Below, piece after piece: positions 8,940-16,917 of a stretch of DNA of 64,000 bases. The notes beneath the pieces were generated by a model. It ran no database searches. It worked only from the letters and a program-made list of their open reading frames with translations, and was not told where the DNA came from. The stretch's first letter is position 1. Each line of letters starts with the position of its first letter. Origin of the DNA: Flavobacteriaceae bacterium (GTDB lineage: Bacteria > Bacteroidota > Bacteroidia > Flavobacteriales > Flavobacteriaceae); NCBI GenBank assembly GCA_002707025.1, contig PALG01000031.1:310001-374000 (forward strand). The letters run 5' to 3'. A program made the translations under genes and the position numbers.

Positions 8940-9803
8940 ATGAGACAACTTAAAATTACCAAGCAGGTTACCAACAGGGAAACCGCTTCATTGGACAAGT
9001 ATCTACAAGAAATTGGTAAAGTTGACTTAATCACCGCAGACGAAGAAGTAGAATTGGCACAACGCATTAAAGCGGGTGACCAGCGCGCTTTGGAAAAATT
9101 GACCAAGGCCAATCTTCGTTTCGTTGTTTCGGTTGCAAAACAGTACCAGAACCAAGGTTTAACCCTTCCCGATTTGATCAACGAAGGAAACCTAGGGCTT
9201 ATAAAAGCCGCACAACGTTTTGACGAAACCCGTGGGTTTAAGTTCATCTCTTATGCCGTATGGTGGATCCGCCAATCCATTCTTCAGGCATTAGCAGAAC
9301 AATCCCGTATTGTACGACTTCCTTTGAATAAAATTGGAAGCATCAATAAAATAAACAAGACGTTCGCATTTTTGGAGCAATCGCACGAGCGCCCACCTTC
9401 TGCGGAAGAAATTGCCAAGGAATTGGACATGACCATCAACGATGTAAAAGAGTCTATGAAAAACTCTGGTCGTCATGTCTCTATGGATGCGCCTTTGGTA
9501 GAAGGGGAAGATTCCAACCTCTACGATGTTTTACGTAGTGGCGAATCGCCCAATCCAGACCGTACTTTATTGCACGAGTCCCTACGCACTGAAATTGAGC
9601 GTGCTTTGGAAACACTTACCCCACGTGAAGCAGATGTAATTCGTCTGTACTTTGGGTTAGGAAACCAGCACCCCATGACCTTGGAAGAAATTGGTGAAAC
9701 CTTCGACCTTACCCGTGAAAGGGTACGCCAGATTAAGGAAAAAGCCATTAGAAGACTCAAGCATACTTCTAGAAGCAAAATCCTTAAAACCTATTTGGGC
9801 TAA
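8940..9803 (+). CDS. rpoD: Primary sigma factor RpoD/SigA, short Bacteroidota form
   Basis: This is the housekeeping sigma factor that directs RNA polymerase to TAnnTTTG/TTTG promoters. It has 287 residues, lacking region 1.1 and the non-conserved region found in E. coli RpoD, as is normal in Bacteroidota. Region 1.2 is [21 protein letters not shown]. Region 2 includes [29 protein letters not shown]. Regions 3 and 4 end with [24 protein letters not shown], the helix-turn-helix that contacts the -33 box. AGGAG at 8926-8930, 9 bases before the ATG, is a good Shine-Dalgarno match, which is uncommon in this phylum. Two terminators in tandem follow. Confidence 0.97.
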   Translation: MRQLKITKQVTNRETASLDKYLQEIGKVDLITADEEVELAQRIKAGDQRALEKLTKANLRFVVSVAKQYQNQGLTLPDLINEGNLGLIKAAQRFDETRGFKFISYAVWWIRQSILQALAEQSRIVRLPLNKIGSINKINKTFAFLEQSHERPPSAEEIAKELDMTINDVKESMKNSGRHVSMDAPLVEGEDSNLYDVLRSGESPNPDRTLLHESLRTEIERALETLTPREADVIRLYFGLGNQHPMTLEEIGETFDLTRERVRQIKEKAIRRLKHTSRSKILKTYLG

Positions 9804-9818
9804 GACCCTGAAAGCAAC

Positions 9819-9846
9819 AACAGTTAAAAAAATAACTGTTCGTTTT
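9819..9846 (+). terminator. rpoD terminator 1
   Basis: AACAGTTA and TAACTGTT pair across six A residues, followed by CGTTTTTT. Confidence 0.75.
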
Positions 9847-9860
9847 TTGATTGATGAATG

Positions 9861-9889
9861 ACCTCCGGCTGATTACCGGAGGTTTTTTT
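9861..9889 (+). terminator. rpoD terminator 2
   Basis: ACCTCCGG and CCGGAGGT pair around a 7-base loop, followed by seven T. It follows directly after the first hairpin, giving a tandem stop. Confidence 0.9.
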
Positions 9890-9946
9890 GTTTAACATTT
9901 AACTTTTAAGAAGTGTTAAAAATTCCCCGTCATTACTAAGTTTTTT

Positions 9947-9954
9947 TATATTTA
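9947..9954 (+). promoter_or_regulatory. Possible -7 element for the BLUF gene
   Basis: TATATTTA differs from TAnnTTTG only at the last base and lies 30 bases before the BLUF start codon. Confidence 0.35.
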
Positions 9955-9984
9955 GCAAAATATATCGTTAAACAAAAAATTAGA

Positions 9985-10383
9985 ATGCCACACTCTATTT
10001 GCTATGTAAGCAATTCTGCGGAAGGATTGAATAAAGAACAACTAGAAGCAATTTTGAACAAAACCTACACTAACAATTCCTTAAAAGAGATTTCAGGAAT
10101 CCTATTGCACTCTATGGGACATTTTTTTCAGGTCATTGAAGGGGATGAAGATGAAATTTTATCCCTTTATGAAAAAATTAAAGTAGATAATAGACACCAC
10201 AATATATTCGAGGTAATGAACAAGCCCCGTGAAAAACGTTTTTTTGAAGGGTACGCTACCGATTTTAAAATAATTAGAACATCGCAACAATTAAAGGATA
10301 TTCTTCTGTATCTTGAAGGCCTAAAAGAAAGTTCTACCGCAGATAAACTGCACCGACTTTTACAACCTTTTATTATTGATTAA
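9985..10383 (+). CDS. Stand-alone BLUF-domain blue-light sensor
   Basis: The protein has 132 residues, almost all BLUF domain: a flavin-binding fold that senses blue light through a hydrogen-bond switch around FAD. The key residues are present: the Tyr of the first strand (Tyr7 in ICYVS), Asn30-Asn31, and the Gln of FFQVIEG (Gln49). The phrase DNRHHNIFEVMN is typical of the family. The semi-conserved Trp and Met of strand 5 are replaced (FEGYATDF: Tyr90 and Thr92). No output domain is fused, so it must signal to a partner protein. It ends 1 base before rpe, so the two are probably co-transcribed. Confidence in the domain is high; the output is unknown. Confidence 0.88.
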   Translation: MPHSICYVSNSAEGLNKEQLEAILNKTYTNNSLKEISGILLHSMGHFFQVIEGDEDEILSLYEKIKVDNRHHNIFEVMNKPREKRFFEGYATDFKIIRTSQQLKDILLYLEGLKESSTADKLHRLLQPFIID

Positions 10384-10384
10384 A

Positions 10385-11044
10385 ATGAGTAAGACCCTGA
10401 TTGCTCCTTCCATCTTAGCGGCCGATTTTGCCAATTTACAACGGGATATAGAAATGGTTAATGAAAGTGAAGCCGATTGGTTCCACATCGATATTATGGA
10501 TGGTGTATTTGTTCCCAATATTTCCTTCGGAATGCCGGTTTTGGAAGCCATCTCCAAACATGCCAAAAAAACCATCGATGTACATTTAATGATCGTAGAC
10601 CCCGATCGCTATATCAACACCTTTGCAGCACTTGGAGCTACTATTCTCACTGTTCATTATGAAGCCTGTACCCACTTACACAGAACCCTTCAAGCTATTA
10701 AGTCAGCAGGTATGCAGGCAGGTGTTGCACTTAACCCGCATACACCCGTTTCACTTCTGGAAGACACCATTCAAGATATTGATTTGGTATGCATGATGAG
10801 TGTTAATCCTGGGTTTGGAGGACAAAGTTTTATTGAGAATACTTACCATAAAGTAAAAACGCTAAAACAACTGATTACAGCTAAAGGCGCTTCCACTAAA
10901 ATAGAAATTGACGGAGGGGTCACCAGTAAAAATGCCCAACAACTTAAAGAAGCGGGAGCAGATGTGTTGGTGGCAGGGAGTTTTGTATTTCGCTCTGAAA
11001 ACCCAACCAAGACCATTTCAGAATTAAAGAAGCTTACTTCTTAA
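10385..11044 (+). CDS. rpe: Ribulose-phosphate 3-epimerase
   Basis: This TIM-barrel enzyme interconverts ribulose 5-phosphate and xylulose 5-phosphate in the pentose phosphate pathway. It has 219 residues from ATG 10385; an upstream TTG in frame overlaps the end of the BLUF gene and is less likely. Motifs are APSILAADFANL, HIDIMDGVFVPNISFG (metal-binding His and catalytic Asp), VHLMI, MSVNPGFGGQSFI and IEIDGGV with the second catalytic Asp, then ADVLVAGSFVF for phosphate binding. Confidence 0.96.
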   Translation: MSKTLIAPSILAADFANLQRDIEMVNESEADWFHIDIMDGVFVPNISFGMPVLEAISKHAKKTIDVHLMIVDPDRYINTFAALGATILTVHYEACTHLHRTLQAIKSAGMQAGVALNPHTPVSLLEDTIQDIDLVCMMSVNPGFGGQSFIENTYHKVKTLKQLITAKGASTKIEIDGGVTSKNAQQLKEAGADVLVAGSFVFRSENPTKTISELKKLTS

Positions 11045-11111
11045 TTGCCAAGATTTATAAATTTAGATTCCTAGAAAGGGAATGCCTTACCTAAAATAGC
11101 TACTTTTAAGC

Positions 11112-12215
11112 ATGCAGGGAGCACCTTCTTTCGATTCTTGGACCATTCTTTTTTTATTTGCCATTGGATTAGGCTTATTTTTATCCAGCATAATCGGTAC
11201 AAGCAAGAATAGAAATAACCTTCCTATTGCCTTTTTATTACTGGGGTTTTCAATTATTCTGATACAGTATGTATTATACTGGACAAAACATACAACCTTA
11301 TTTCCTTATCTCGGAATGCTTCCGCATGTTTGCTATTATAGTACAGGGCCACTACTATATTTATATTTTCAAAAGATTTACCATAAAAAGCCTTCGCTTT
11401 CCTATTCCCCTCATTTTATTCCGGCCCTTTTGGTTTTATTCACCTACGCTTCTTTACTTATTAATCGTTTAGGAGGGGACTTGGAGATTCCGTGGCTTTG
11501 GTTTTCTAGAAACCCTTGGTTTATAGCACTCCATTTAAGTATTTATTTTATACTCTGCCTAAAATTGAAGCTTGCTCAAAAAAGTGCTACCCAATACGAT
11601 CAATTAAGAGCAAAATGGTCTAAAGCACTATTGTTTCTTTATGGTACTTTTACCTTAGCATATAGTTCGTATTATATCCTCGTACGTTTTCCTTTCTTTA
11701 ATAACGAATGGGATTATGCCATCTCTATTGTAATGTCATTTTCCATCTACACTATTGGGTATTTTGTGATCAAGGAACCCCAAATATTTAATGGTGAATT
11801 TTTTTCCGAAGTATTTCTTCCTAAAAAACAAATTGCTTCCGAAGAAGACGTCATGGAAGAAAGCCTCTACGAAAAATTAATCCGATGTATGGAAAATGAA
11901 AAACCCTATACCAATAATGAACTTCGTATGGTACAACTAGCCGATCAATTAGGGTTTTCGGCACACTTTCTTTCAAAAGTAATTAATGAAAAGTCTGGAA
12001 AAAACTTTAATCAGTTTGTGAATGATTACAGACTGGAAGAAGCCCAACAATTACTATTGGAACTTCCGAATGAACCTATCAAAACTATTTACTTCGAAGT
12101 AGGATTCAATAATAAAGCTACGTTCTACAATGCCTTTAAGGAGAAATACAAATGCACTCCCTCGCAGTTCAGGAAAACACATATTTCTTCCCAAATTCAT
12201 AAAACTGGAGTTTAG
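11112..12215 (+). CDS. Membrane-bound AraC-family transcriptional regulator
   Basis: The protein has 367 residues. The N-terminal part (to about residue 225) has six or seven hydrophobic helices, beginning TILFLFAIGLGLFL. The C-terminal 100 residues form an AraC-type double helix-turn-helix: LADQLGFSAHFLSKVINEKSGKNFNQFVNDYRLEEAQ, then FEVGFNNKATFYNAFKEKYKCTPSQFRK. Such fusions are common in Bacteroidota and presumably link a membrane signal to transcription. A T9SS propeller gene starts 70 bases downstream and may be a target or operon partner. Ligand and regulon are unknown. Confidence 0.87.
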   Translation: MQGAPSFDSWTILFLFAIGLGLFLSSIIGTSKNRNNLPIAFLLLGFSIILIQYVLYWTKHTTLFPYLGMLPHVCYYSTGPLLYLYFQKIYHKKPSLSYSPHFIPALLVLFTYASLLINRLGGDLEIPWLWFSRNPWFIALHLSIYFILCLKLKLAQKSATQYDQLRAKWSKALLFLYGTFTLAYSSYYILVRFPFFNNEWDYAISIVMSFSIYTIGYFVIKEPQIFNGEFFSEVFLPKKQIASEEDVMEESLYEKLIRCMENEKPYTNNELRMVQLADQLGFSAHFLSKVINEKSGKNFNQFVNDYRLEEAQQLLLELPNEPIKTIYFEVGFNNKATFYNAFKEKYKCTPSQFRKTHISSQIHKTGV

Positions 12216-12285
12216 AATCATAATTCTAAACTACTTTACAATAGAGTTTGATCAATTTAGTGGATGTAACCAAAAAACATACACT

Positions 12286-13422
12286 ATGAAATTACTTAAA
12301 CTTTTATCGATTTGCTTGATCTTTTTCACATGTTGGAACCTATCGGCTCAAAATGACTACTATATTTATGTTAGTGATGCTGGAGGCTTTAATGTAGATG
12401 GCCCTTGGCAGATAATTCGCTACGACTTGGATGGGAGCAACCCATTGGTGTTAGTGGATGATACTTTTTTTGAATCTGAAAACATTGGCTGGCCACAAGA
12501 TATCCTCTTCTTGGAAGATCAAAACGTAATGTTGGTATCTTGCCTCGTTGGAAACCGAATCACAAAACACAATGCACAAACAGGTGCTTACATTGAAGAT
12601 TTTGCTTCAGTCCCAGGGGGACCTACACGAATGAAGTTGGGAGATGACGGCTTTATTTATGTAGTTCAATGGAGCAATACAGATAACAAAATTTTACGCT
12701 TCCAAGAAGATGGCACTTTAGAGGGTGCCTATACCAATATTGGAGTAGGTACCGGCATTGGTATCGACTGGGATTCTACGGGAAACCTTTATATCACTTC
12801 GTATGGCGGAAACGCAGTAAAACAATTTGATGATACAGGAGTAAGTCAAGGAGATTTTATTGATAGCAATCTCAATGGTCCTACAAATGTTCATGTTGAA
12901 GACAACGGGAATTTCCTGGTACTCAATTGGGGAGGTGGAGATGTTGTAAGGTTTGATAGCTCCGGGAACTTTCTGGAAATCTTTACCAATGCTGTTTCCC
13001 AACCCGAAGGAATAGCCCCCCACCCTTCTGGTGGATATCTTATTGGAAATGGCGGAAATGCCAGTATCGATTTATTTATGGAAGATGGGACCTTTGTGGA
13101 TAACGTAGTGGAAAGTGGAAGCAGCGGACTCGTACAACCCAATGCTGTAGTACTTCGGGATGCAACCCTTGGGGTGGGAGCGGTTAAAAAAGACAAAAAA
13201 ATAATTGTCATTCCTTCCGTAGGAACTTTTTTTCAGTTACACACACAACATTCGCTGTCCATTGAGTCGCTAGAGCTCTTTAACCTACAGGGACAAAAAG
13301 TAGCCTCCCTACCTTTGGAAAAAAACACATGGGATGCAAGTAACCTTCAAGAAGGAGTCTATTTCCTAAAAGGAACCTCTTCCGAAGATACCTATTTACA
13401 AAAAATTGTCGTGAAAAAGTAA
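12286..13422 (+). CDS. Secreted NHL-type beta-propeller protein with T9SS sorting tail
   Basis: The protein has 378 residues from ATG 12286, which is followed by a clear signal peptide (KLLKLLSICLIFF, ending NLSAQ). The open frame continues 52 codons upstream into the AraC gene, but that part is not a plausible start. The middle is a six-bladed propeller-like repeat (W-ngD-iL-F; GNLYITSYGGNAVKQFDDTG; GNFLVLNWGGGDVVRFDSSGN), as in NHL and SMP-30-like proteins. The last 75 residues look like a T9SS sorting domain (ESLELFNLQGQKVASLPL, LQEGVYFLKG, QKIVVKK), although the usual PNP motif is degenerate. A terminator follows. Confidence 0.82.
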   Translation: MKLLKLLSICLIFFTCWNLSAQNDYYIYVSDAGGFNVDGPWQIIRYDLDGSNPLVLVDDTFFESENIGWPQDILFLEDQNVMLVSCLVGNRITKHNAQTGAYIEDFASVPGGPTRMKLGDDGFIYVVQWSNTDNKILRFQEDGTLEGAYTNIGVGTGIGIDWDSTGNLYITSYGGNAVKQFDDTGVSQGDFIDSNLNGPTNVHVEDNGNFLVLNWGGGDVVRFDSSGNFLEIFTNAVSQPEGIAPHPSGGYLIGNGGNASIDLFMEDGTFVDNVVESGSSGLVQPNAVVLRDATLGVGAVKKDKKIIVIPSVGTFFQLHTQHSLSIESLELFNLQGQKVASLPLEKNTWDASNLQEGVYFLKGTSSEDTYLQKIVVKK

Positions 13423-13443
13423 GTTTTCCAAGTATTCAAGAAT

Positions 13444-13472
13444 GCCTGCTTCCTTCATGAAGCAGGCTTTTT
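13444..13472 (+). terminator. Terminator after the NHL-type gene
   Basis: GCCTGCTTC and GAAGCAGGC form a 9-bp stem around a 6-base loop, followed by TTTTT. The next promoter box begins two bases later. Confidence 0.88.
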
Positions 13473-13473
13473 C

Positions 13474-13481
13474 TATCTTTG
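13474..13481 (+). promoter_or_regulatory. -7 promoter element for the YpdA-type gene
   Basis: TATCTTTG is a perfect TAnnTTTG match directly behind the preceding terminator. It overlaps an in-frame TTG at 13479 and so excludes that codon as the start. Confidence 0.65.
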
Positions 13482-13496
13482 CACAAAAGAATACCC

Positions 13497-14468
13497 TTGA
13501 ATACCAAAAAAGATGTCGTCATTATTGGCGGAGGCCCTATAGGAATTGCCTGTGCCCTAGAATGCAAAAAAAGAAACCTCGATTACTTGGTTCTTGAAAA
13601 AGGAGCGCTTGTCAATTCGCTCTACAACTACCCCTTGAATATGACCTTTTTTTCTACTTCAGATAAGTTGGAAATTGGCGGTATTCCCTTTATCACCAAA
13701 CACCCCAAACCCCATCGCGATGACGCCTTGGAATATTACCGAAGGGTGGCTACTTCTTATGAATTGAAGATCCATTTATACGAAAAGGTAAGTTCGGTTA
13801 AAAAAAATGAGGATACCTTTTTGGTCACTACGGAAAAAGCGAAGTATACTACCCTAAATATCGTTATTGCCACAGGTTTTTATGACATTCCTAACCTGCT
13901 GAAAGTCCCTGGGGAAGAACTTCCCAAAGTGCAACACTATTTTAAAGAGGCACATCCATTTGTGATGCAAAAAACGGCTGTGGTTGGCGCTAGCAACTCT
14001 TCGGTAGACGCCGCTCTGGAAATTTGGCAAAAAGGAGGGGAAGTTACGATGATTGTTCGTGGTCCCAGTATTGGGGAACGCGTAAAATATTGGGTGAAAC
14101 CGAATATTGAAAACCGCATTGAAGAGGGGAGCATCCAAGCGTATTTCAATTCTGAAATCAAGGAAATTAAACCTCATGAACTAGTAATTCAAACTCCCGA
14201 AGGGGAAAAGATACTGGAAAACGATTTTGTCGTGGCCTTGACAGGCTATCAACCCAACCTATCCTTTTTAAGGAGTTTGGGCATACAACTGTCGGAAGAT
14301 GGTAAGTACCTTCCGCAATACAATCAAGACACCATGGAAACCAATGTCCCTGGAATTTATTTAGCGGGCGTTATTTGCGGTGGGATGGAAACCCATAAAT
14401 GGTTTATTGAAAACTCCCGAATCCATTCAGAATTGATTGCAAAAGCGATTGCCAAAAAACTTCAATAA
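13497..14468 (+). CDS. YpdA-family FAD/NADPH thiol-disulfide reductase (putative bacillithiol disulfide reductase)
   Basis: The thioredoxin-reductase-like fold has an FAD-binding GGGPIGIACALECKKR near the N-terminus, an NADPH-binding GASNSSVDAALEIWQKGGEVTMIVRG in the middle and the C-terminal FAD contact GIYLAGVICGG. There is no CxxC redox motif, as expected for YpdA/Bdr, which recycles bacillithiol disulfide. No ATG is available: TTG 13497 (MNTKKDVVIIGGG) gives 323 residues, the usual length, and lies 15 bases after a perfect -7 box. The earlier TTG 13479 lies inside that box. The gene overlaps the end of the convergent peptidase gene by 7 bases. Confidence 0.85.
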   Translation: MNTKKDVVIIGGGPIGIACALECKKRNLDYLVLEKGALVNSLYNYPLNMTFFSTSDKLEIGGIPFITKHPKPHRDDALEYYRRVATSYELKIHLYEKVSSVKKNEDTFLVTTEKAKYTTLNIVIATGFYDIPNLLKVPGEELPKVQHYFKEAHPFVMQKTAVVGASNSSVDAALEIWQKGGEVTMIVRGPSIGERVKYWVKPNIENRIEEGSIQAYFNSEIKEIKPHELVIQTPEGEKILENDFVVALTGYQPNLSFLRSLGIQLSEDGKYLPQYNQDTMETNVPGIYLAGVICGGMETHKWFIENSRIHSELIAKAIAKKLQ

Positions 14469-15298
14469 CCTGCAAAGCGGAAATTTAGCATCTTCTGTGT
14501 CGCAGTATAAATTTCTGGAAAGTGCTCTTTTAAATCCTTTGGAGATTCAAAAAAATACTCCGCCAAAACGGCCATAAACTCATATTGATTGGTAAAAGCA
14601 TATTCCCTAAAAAAACGCGTCTCATCCAGCTTATCCTTTACCTCCTGGTGGGTCAACCTTTTTAAGATATTCTGAAATTGCTTGGTAAATCGTGTTGCAT
14701 CAATGTCCCGACTCCGTTTAGCTTCCAGTTGCATGGCATGCATAAACTCGTGAATCCCTAAGTTGAGATTATCATTGGTAATTTGATAGCCCTGCTCAAA
14801 ATCTTTCCAAGATAGCACCAACGCCTTTTCCCGGGGATTGAATTCCCCTTTGTGATAACTTTCATTTAAGTTACTGTAAAACTCATCTGGATAAATCAAT
14901 ACAAAATCGATTAAACTATACTCATAGTTTTTTCTTCCAAAGGAAAGCATACATCCAACAGCAGCAATAAGCACTTTCATTCGTTCGGTCACCGTAAGTA
15001 CGCCACGTCCTACAAACTTTTTTTCGGAAAGAAACATGGCCACCCGATGCTGAAATTGCCGTTTTTCCCGCTTTGAAAGCATGTGGTAGAAATCTAATTC
15101 CGACTCTAAAATAGCAAGCTGACCCTTAGTCAGTTTTTTGTATACAAAATAATGACGATAAAAGGGCTTATCGTATTTGTCGGCATACCAGTTTTCAAAA
15201 ACCCTAAAGAGAAACAGCCCGAAACCCAATAAGACAATTGCATAGGCATAAGGCGCCATCCAGCTTATCTCTTCGTTAGGTTGTAATAATAGCATCAT
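14462..15298 (-). CDS. MtfA/DgsA-family zinc peptidase with N-terminal membrane anchor
   Basis: The protein has 278 residues. A zinc-peptidase motif GIHEFMHAMQ (HExxH) lies near residue 182, and the third ligand is expected in NQYEFMAVLAEYFFESPKDLKEHFPEIY, both typical of MtfA. E. coli MtfA is soluble and acts on the Mlc repressor. Here a hydrophobic segment (about 15-35, APYAYAIVLLGFGLFLF) should anchor the enzyme in the inner membrane, so the substrate is likely different. The gene overlaps the convergent YpdA-type gene at its 3' end. Confidence 0.82.
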   Translation of the reverse strand: MMLLLQPNEEISWMAPYAYAIVLLGFGLFLFRVFENWYADKYDKPFYRHYFVYKKLTKGQLAILESELDFYHMLSKREKRQFQHRVAMFLSEKKFVGRGVLTVTERMKVLIAAVGCMLSFGRKNYEYSLIDFVLIYPDEFYSNLNESYHKGEFNPREKALVLSWKDFEQGYQITNDNLNLGIHEFMHAMQLEAKRSRDIDATRFTKQFQNILKRLTHQEVKDKLDETRFFREYAFTNQYEFMAVLAEYFFESPKDLKEHFPEIYTATQKMLNFRFAGY

Positions 15299-15373
15299 AC
15301 AGATTTGGGATGGGTAAGATAATGATAATTTGCAAAACCCTAATTATCTGTATAAAACGTCAAAAAAGGATGT

Positions 15374-15910
15374 TTATTTTTTACTACTATCGCCTTTAAA
15401 CTGTTGCGAATTATTTTTGAACAGCACGTTAAAAGTAGTTAAAGACCCATAACATCGCGTAATGTACTGCTGAAGATCCACTTTATCTTGATCGTCCAAG
15501 CCGGAATGGGAATTGATTTTTTGCTCCATAACCCTTAAACGGTCACGAAGCATGACAATTTTATGGAAAAACGTTTCCATAGGAAGCTCTTTATTGGCAA
15601 GATTGACGTCCTTTGGTTGCAAGATTAGGGTACCGCCTTTATACTTATCGGCAATAGGTACAATTTCACTAGCGTCACTCCATTTTTTTAAGATTTCCCG
15701 CAGCGTTCGCTCTACTTCATAAAAACTCACAGTATCCAAATCATCTTCAGAAGCTTCAATCACCTCAAAATCGTCATCTAATGGAATGGTCTCAAGACCA
15801 TTGTCTATAAAAGTCACCCAATACATTCGGGAGTCTACGTTGGTAATTACCCCTTTTCCAAATTCGGGATGGTTAATTCGGGAACCGATAGCTAATAATT
15901 GATACATCAT
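15374..15910 (-). CDS. Conserved hypothetical protein with Tudor/SH3-like N-terminus
   Basis: The protein has 178 residues and no signal peptide. Residues about 8-48 (IGSRINHPEFGKGVITNVDSRMYWVTF) resemble the small Tudor-like barrel found at the end of UvrD-type helicases, which binds nucleic acid or polymerase. The rest is predicted helical with a coiled-coil stretch (METFFHKIVMLRDRLRVMEQKINSH). The start may be the first or second of two adjacent Met codons. I do not recognise a function. Confidence 0.65.
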   Translation of the reverse strand: MMYQLLAIGSRINHPEFGKGVITNVDSRMYWVTFIDNGLETIPLDDDFEVIEASEDDLDTVSFYEVERTLREILKKWSDASEIVPIADKYKGGTLILQPKDVNLANKELPMETFFHKIVMLRDRLRVMEQKINSHSGLDDQDKVDLQQYITRCYGSLTTFNVLFKNNSQQFKGDSSKK

Positions 15911-16027
15911 ATTTTTTATTTCAGAATAGTAAAAATAACAAGTTTACATTTCAGATAAAAGCGAAATGATTTTCATTTATTTTTAATGTTGAATTTATGT
16001 ATCTTCGCATCCTGAAATAGAAGCACA

Positions 16028-16477
16028 ATGAGTTTACAGAAAAATATCATGGATGCCATGAAAACTGCCATGAAGGAAAAAAATGCTACAGCATTGGAGT
16101 CCTTACGCGCCGTAAAATCGGCGTTACTTTTAGCACAAACCGAGAATGGTGCTAAAGCAGAAATTTCTGAAACTGAAGAAATAAAAATCTTACAGAAGCT
16201 TGTAAAACAAAGAAAGGATAGCGCTGCTATTTATAAAGAGCAAGGTCGGGAAGATCTGGCGCAACCCGAGTTGGATCAAGCAGAAGTAATTGCCCAGTTC
16301 TTGCCTGCGCAAATGAGTGCGTCGGAAATTGAGAAAGTGGTGGAAGATATCATTGCAAAGACTGGGGCTAACTCTATGGCAGACATGGGCAAAGTAATGG
16401 GAATGGCCAGTAACCAATTGGCTGGAAAAGCCGATGGCAAGACTATTTCAAACATAGTAAAAGCTAAATTGTCTTAA
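16028..16477 (+). CDS. GatB/YqeY domain-containing protein
   Basis: The protein has 149 residues and matches the YqeY family: MSLQKNIMDAMKTAMKEKNATALESLRAVKSAL at the N-terminus and MADMGKVMGMASNQLAGKADGKTISNIVKAKL at the end, resembling the tRNA-binding tail of GatB. YqeY is suggested to act on tRNA charging but its role is not settled. A box TATCTTCG at 16000-16007 resembles the -7 element with one mismatch. The gene converges on ftsZ across the tRNA and repeat region. In several flavobacteria I recall yqeY lying directly behind ftsZ in the same direction. Confidence 0.92.
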   Translation: MSLQKNIMDAMKTAMKEKNATALESLRAVKSALLLAQTENGAKAEISETEEIKILQKLVKQRKDSAAIYKEQGREDLAQPELDQAEVIAQFLPAQMSASEIEKVVEDIIAKTGANSMADMGKVMGMASNQLAGKADGKTISNIVKAKLS

Positions 16478-16490
16478 GTAAAAGATTAAG

Positions 16491-16510
16491 ATTCCTGCCT
16501 TCGCAGGAAT
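16491..16510. repeat. Perfect palindromic hairpin (REP-like)
   Basis: ATTCCTGC and GCAGGAAT pair around CTTC, 13 bases after the yqeY-type gene. It may work as its terminator (only ATTT follows) or be a REP-like repeat. It borders the tRNA-derived repeat array. Confidence 0.65.
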
Positions 16511-16512
16511 TT

Positions 16513-16687
16513 GGCCGCGTAGTTCAACTGCCCTTTGGGGATTTGTCGAACCACGCAGGCAAAAAATAAAGGCCGCGTAGTTCAACTGCCCTTTGGGGAT
16601 TTGTCGAACCACGCAGGCAAAAAAATAAAGGCCGCGTAGTTCAACTGCCCTTTGGGGATTTGTCGAACCACGCAGGCAAAAAATAAA
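16513..16687 (+). repeat. Three tandem 58-59 bp units, each starting with the first 18 bases of tRNA-Arg
   Basis: Units start at 16513, 16571 and 16630 (58, 59 and 58 bp). They are identical apart from one A in the A-rich end. Each begins GGCCGCGTAGTTCAACTG, the exact first 18 bases of the tRNA-Arg at 16688. It continues with CCCTTTGGGGATTTGTCG and AACCACGCAGGC, then an A/T linker. The second half is nearly complementary to the first (GCGTaGTTCaAC against GTcGAACcACGC), so each unit can fold as a hairpin. The fourth repeat start is the functional tRNA. There are no variable spacers, so this is not a CRISPR array. Confidence 0.9.
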
Positions 16688-16761
16688 GGCCGCGTAGTTC
16701 AACTGGATAGAATATCAGATTTCGGCTCTGAGGGTTGAGGGTTCGAATCCTTCCGCGGTCA
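16688..16761 (+). tRNA. tRNA-Arg, anticodon TCG
   Basis: A complete cloverleaf can be drawn by hand: acceptor GGCCGCG/CGCGGTC (one G-U), D arm GTTC/GAAT, anticodon stem TCAGA/TCTGA with loop TTTCGGC (anticodon TCG, reading CGA and wobble partners), variable loop GGGTT, T arm GAGGG/CCTTC with TTCGAAT, and discriminator A. The length is 74 bases. CCA is not encoded, so it must be added. A terminator follows at 16773. Confidence 0.92.
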
Positions 16762-16772
16762 CTACACTCAAG

Positions 16773-16800
16773 AAACCACACTTTAGCAGTGTGGTTTTCT
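16773..16800 (+). terminator. tRNA-Arg terminator
   Basis: AAACCACAC and GTGTGGTTT pair around TTTAGCA and are followed by TCT. It starts 11 bases after the tRNA end. Confidence 0.75.
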
Positions 16801-16853
16801 GTTTTCAAGTGTTTAAAAGGCTTTGCTTTTGTAAACCAAGGGAAACAGAAAAC
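16794..16853. repeat. Nested inverted repeat downstream of tRNA-Arg
   Basis: GTTTTCTGTTTTC (16794-16806) pairs with GAAACAGAAAAC (16842-16853). Inside it GTTTA pairs with TAAAC and AAAG with CTTT. The left arm shares bases with the T tract of the tRNA terminator, so the two structures compete. Function unknown. Confidence 0.4.
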
Positions 16854-16917
16854 AAGTAGCGCCCTTGCCGATACGCGGTTTCTTATTTGCAACCTTGAGC
16901 TTGAAAGGAAATCCAAC

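Noticed and set aside
16513-16687. CRISPR array
   Set aside because: The units are directly tandem with identical content and no variable spacers, and there are no cas genes.
16448-16702. Reverse-strand 84-codon frame with repeated peptide
   Set aside because: It is the 58-bp repeat array read through in three frames (58 is not a multiple of three), and it runs over the tRNA 5' end. No start signal or known domain.
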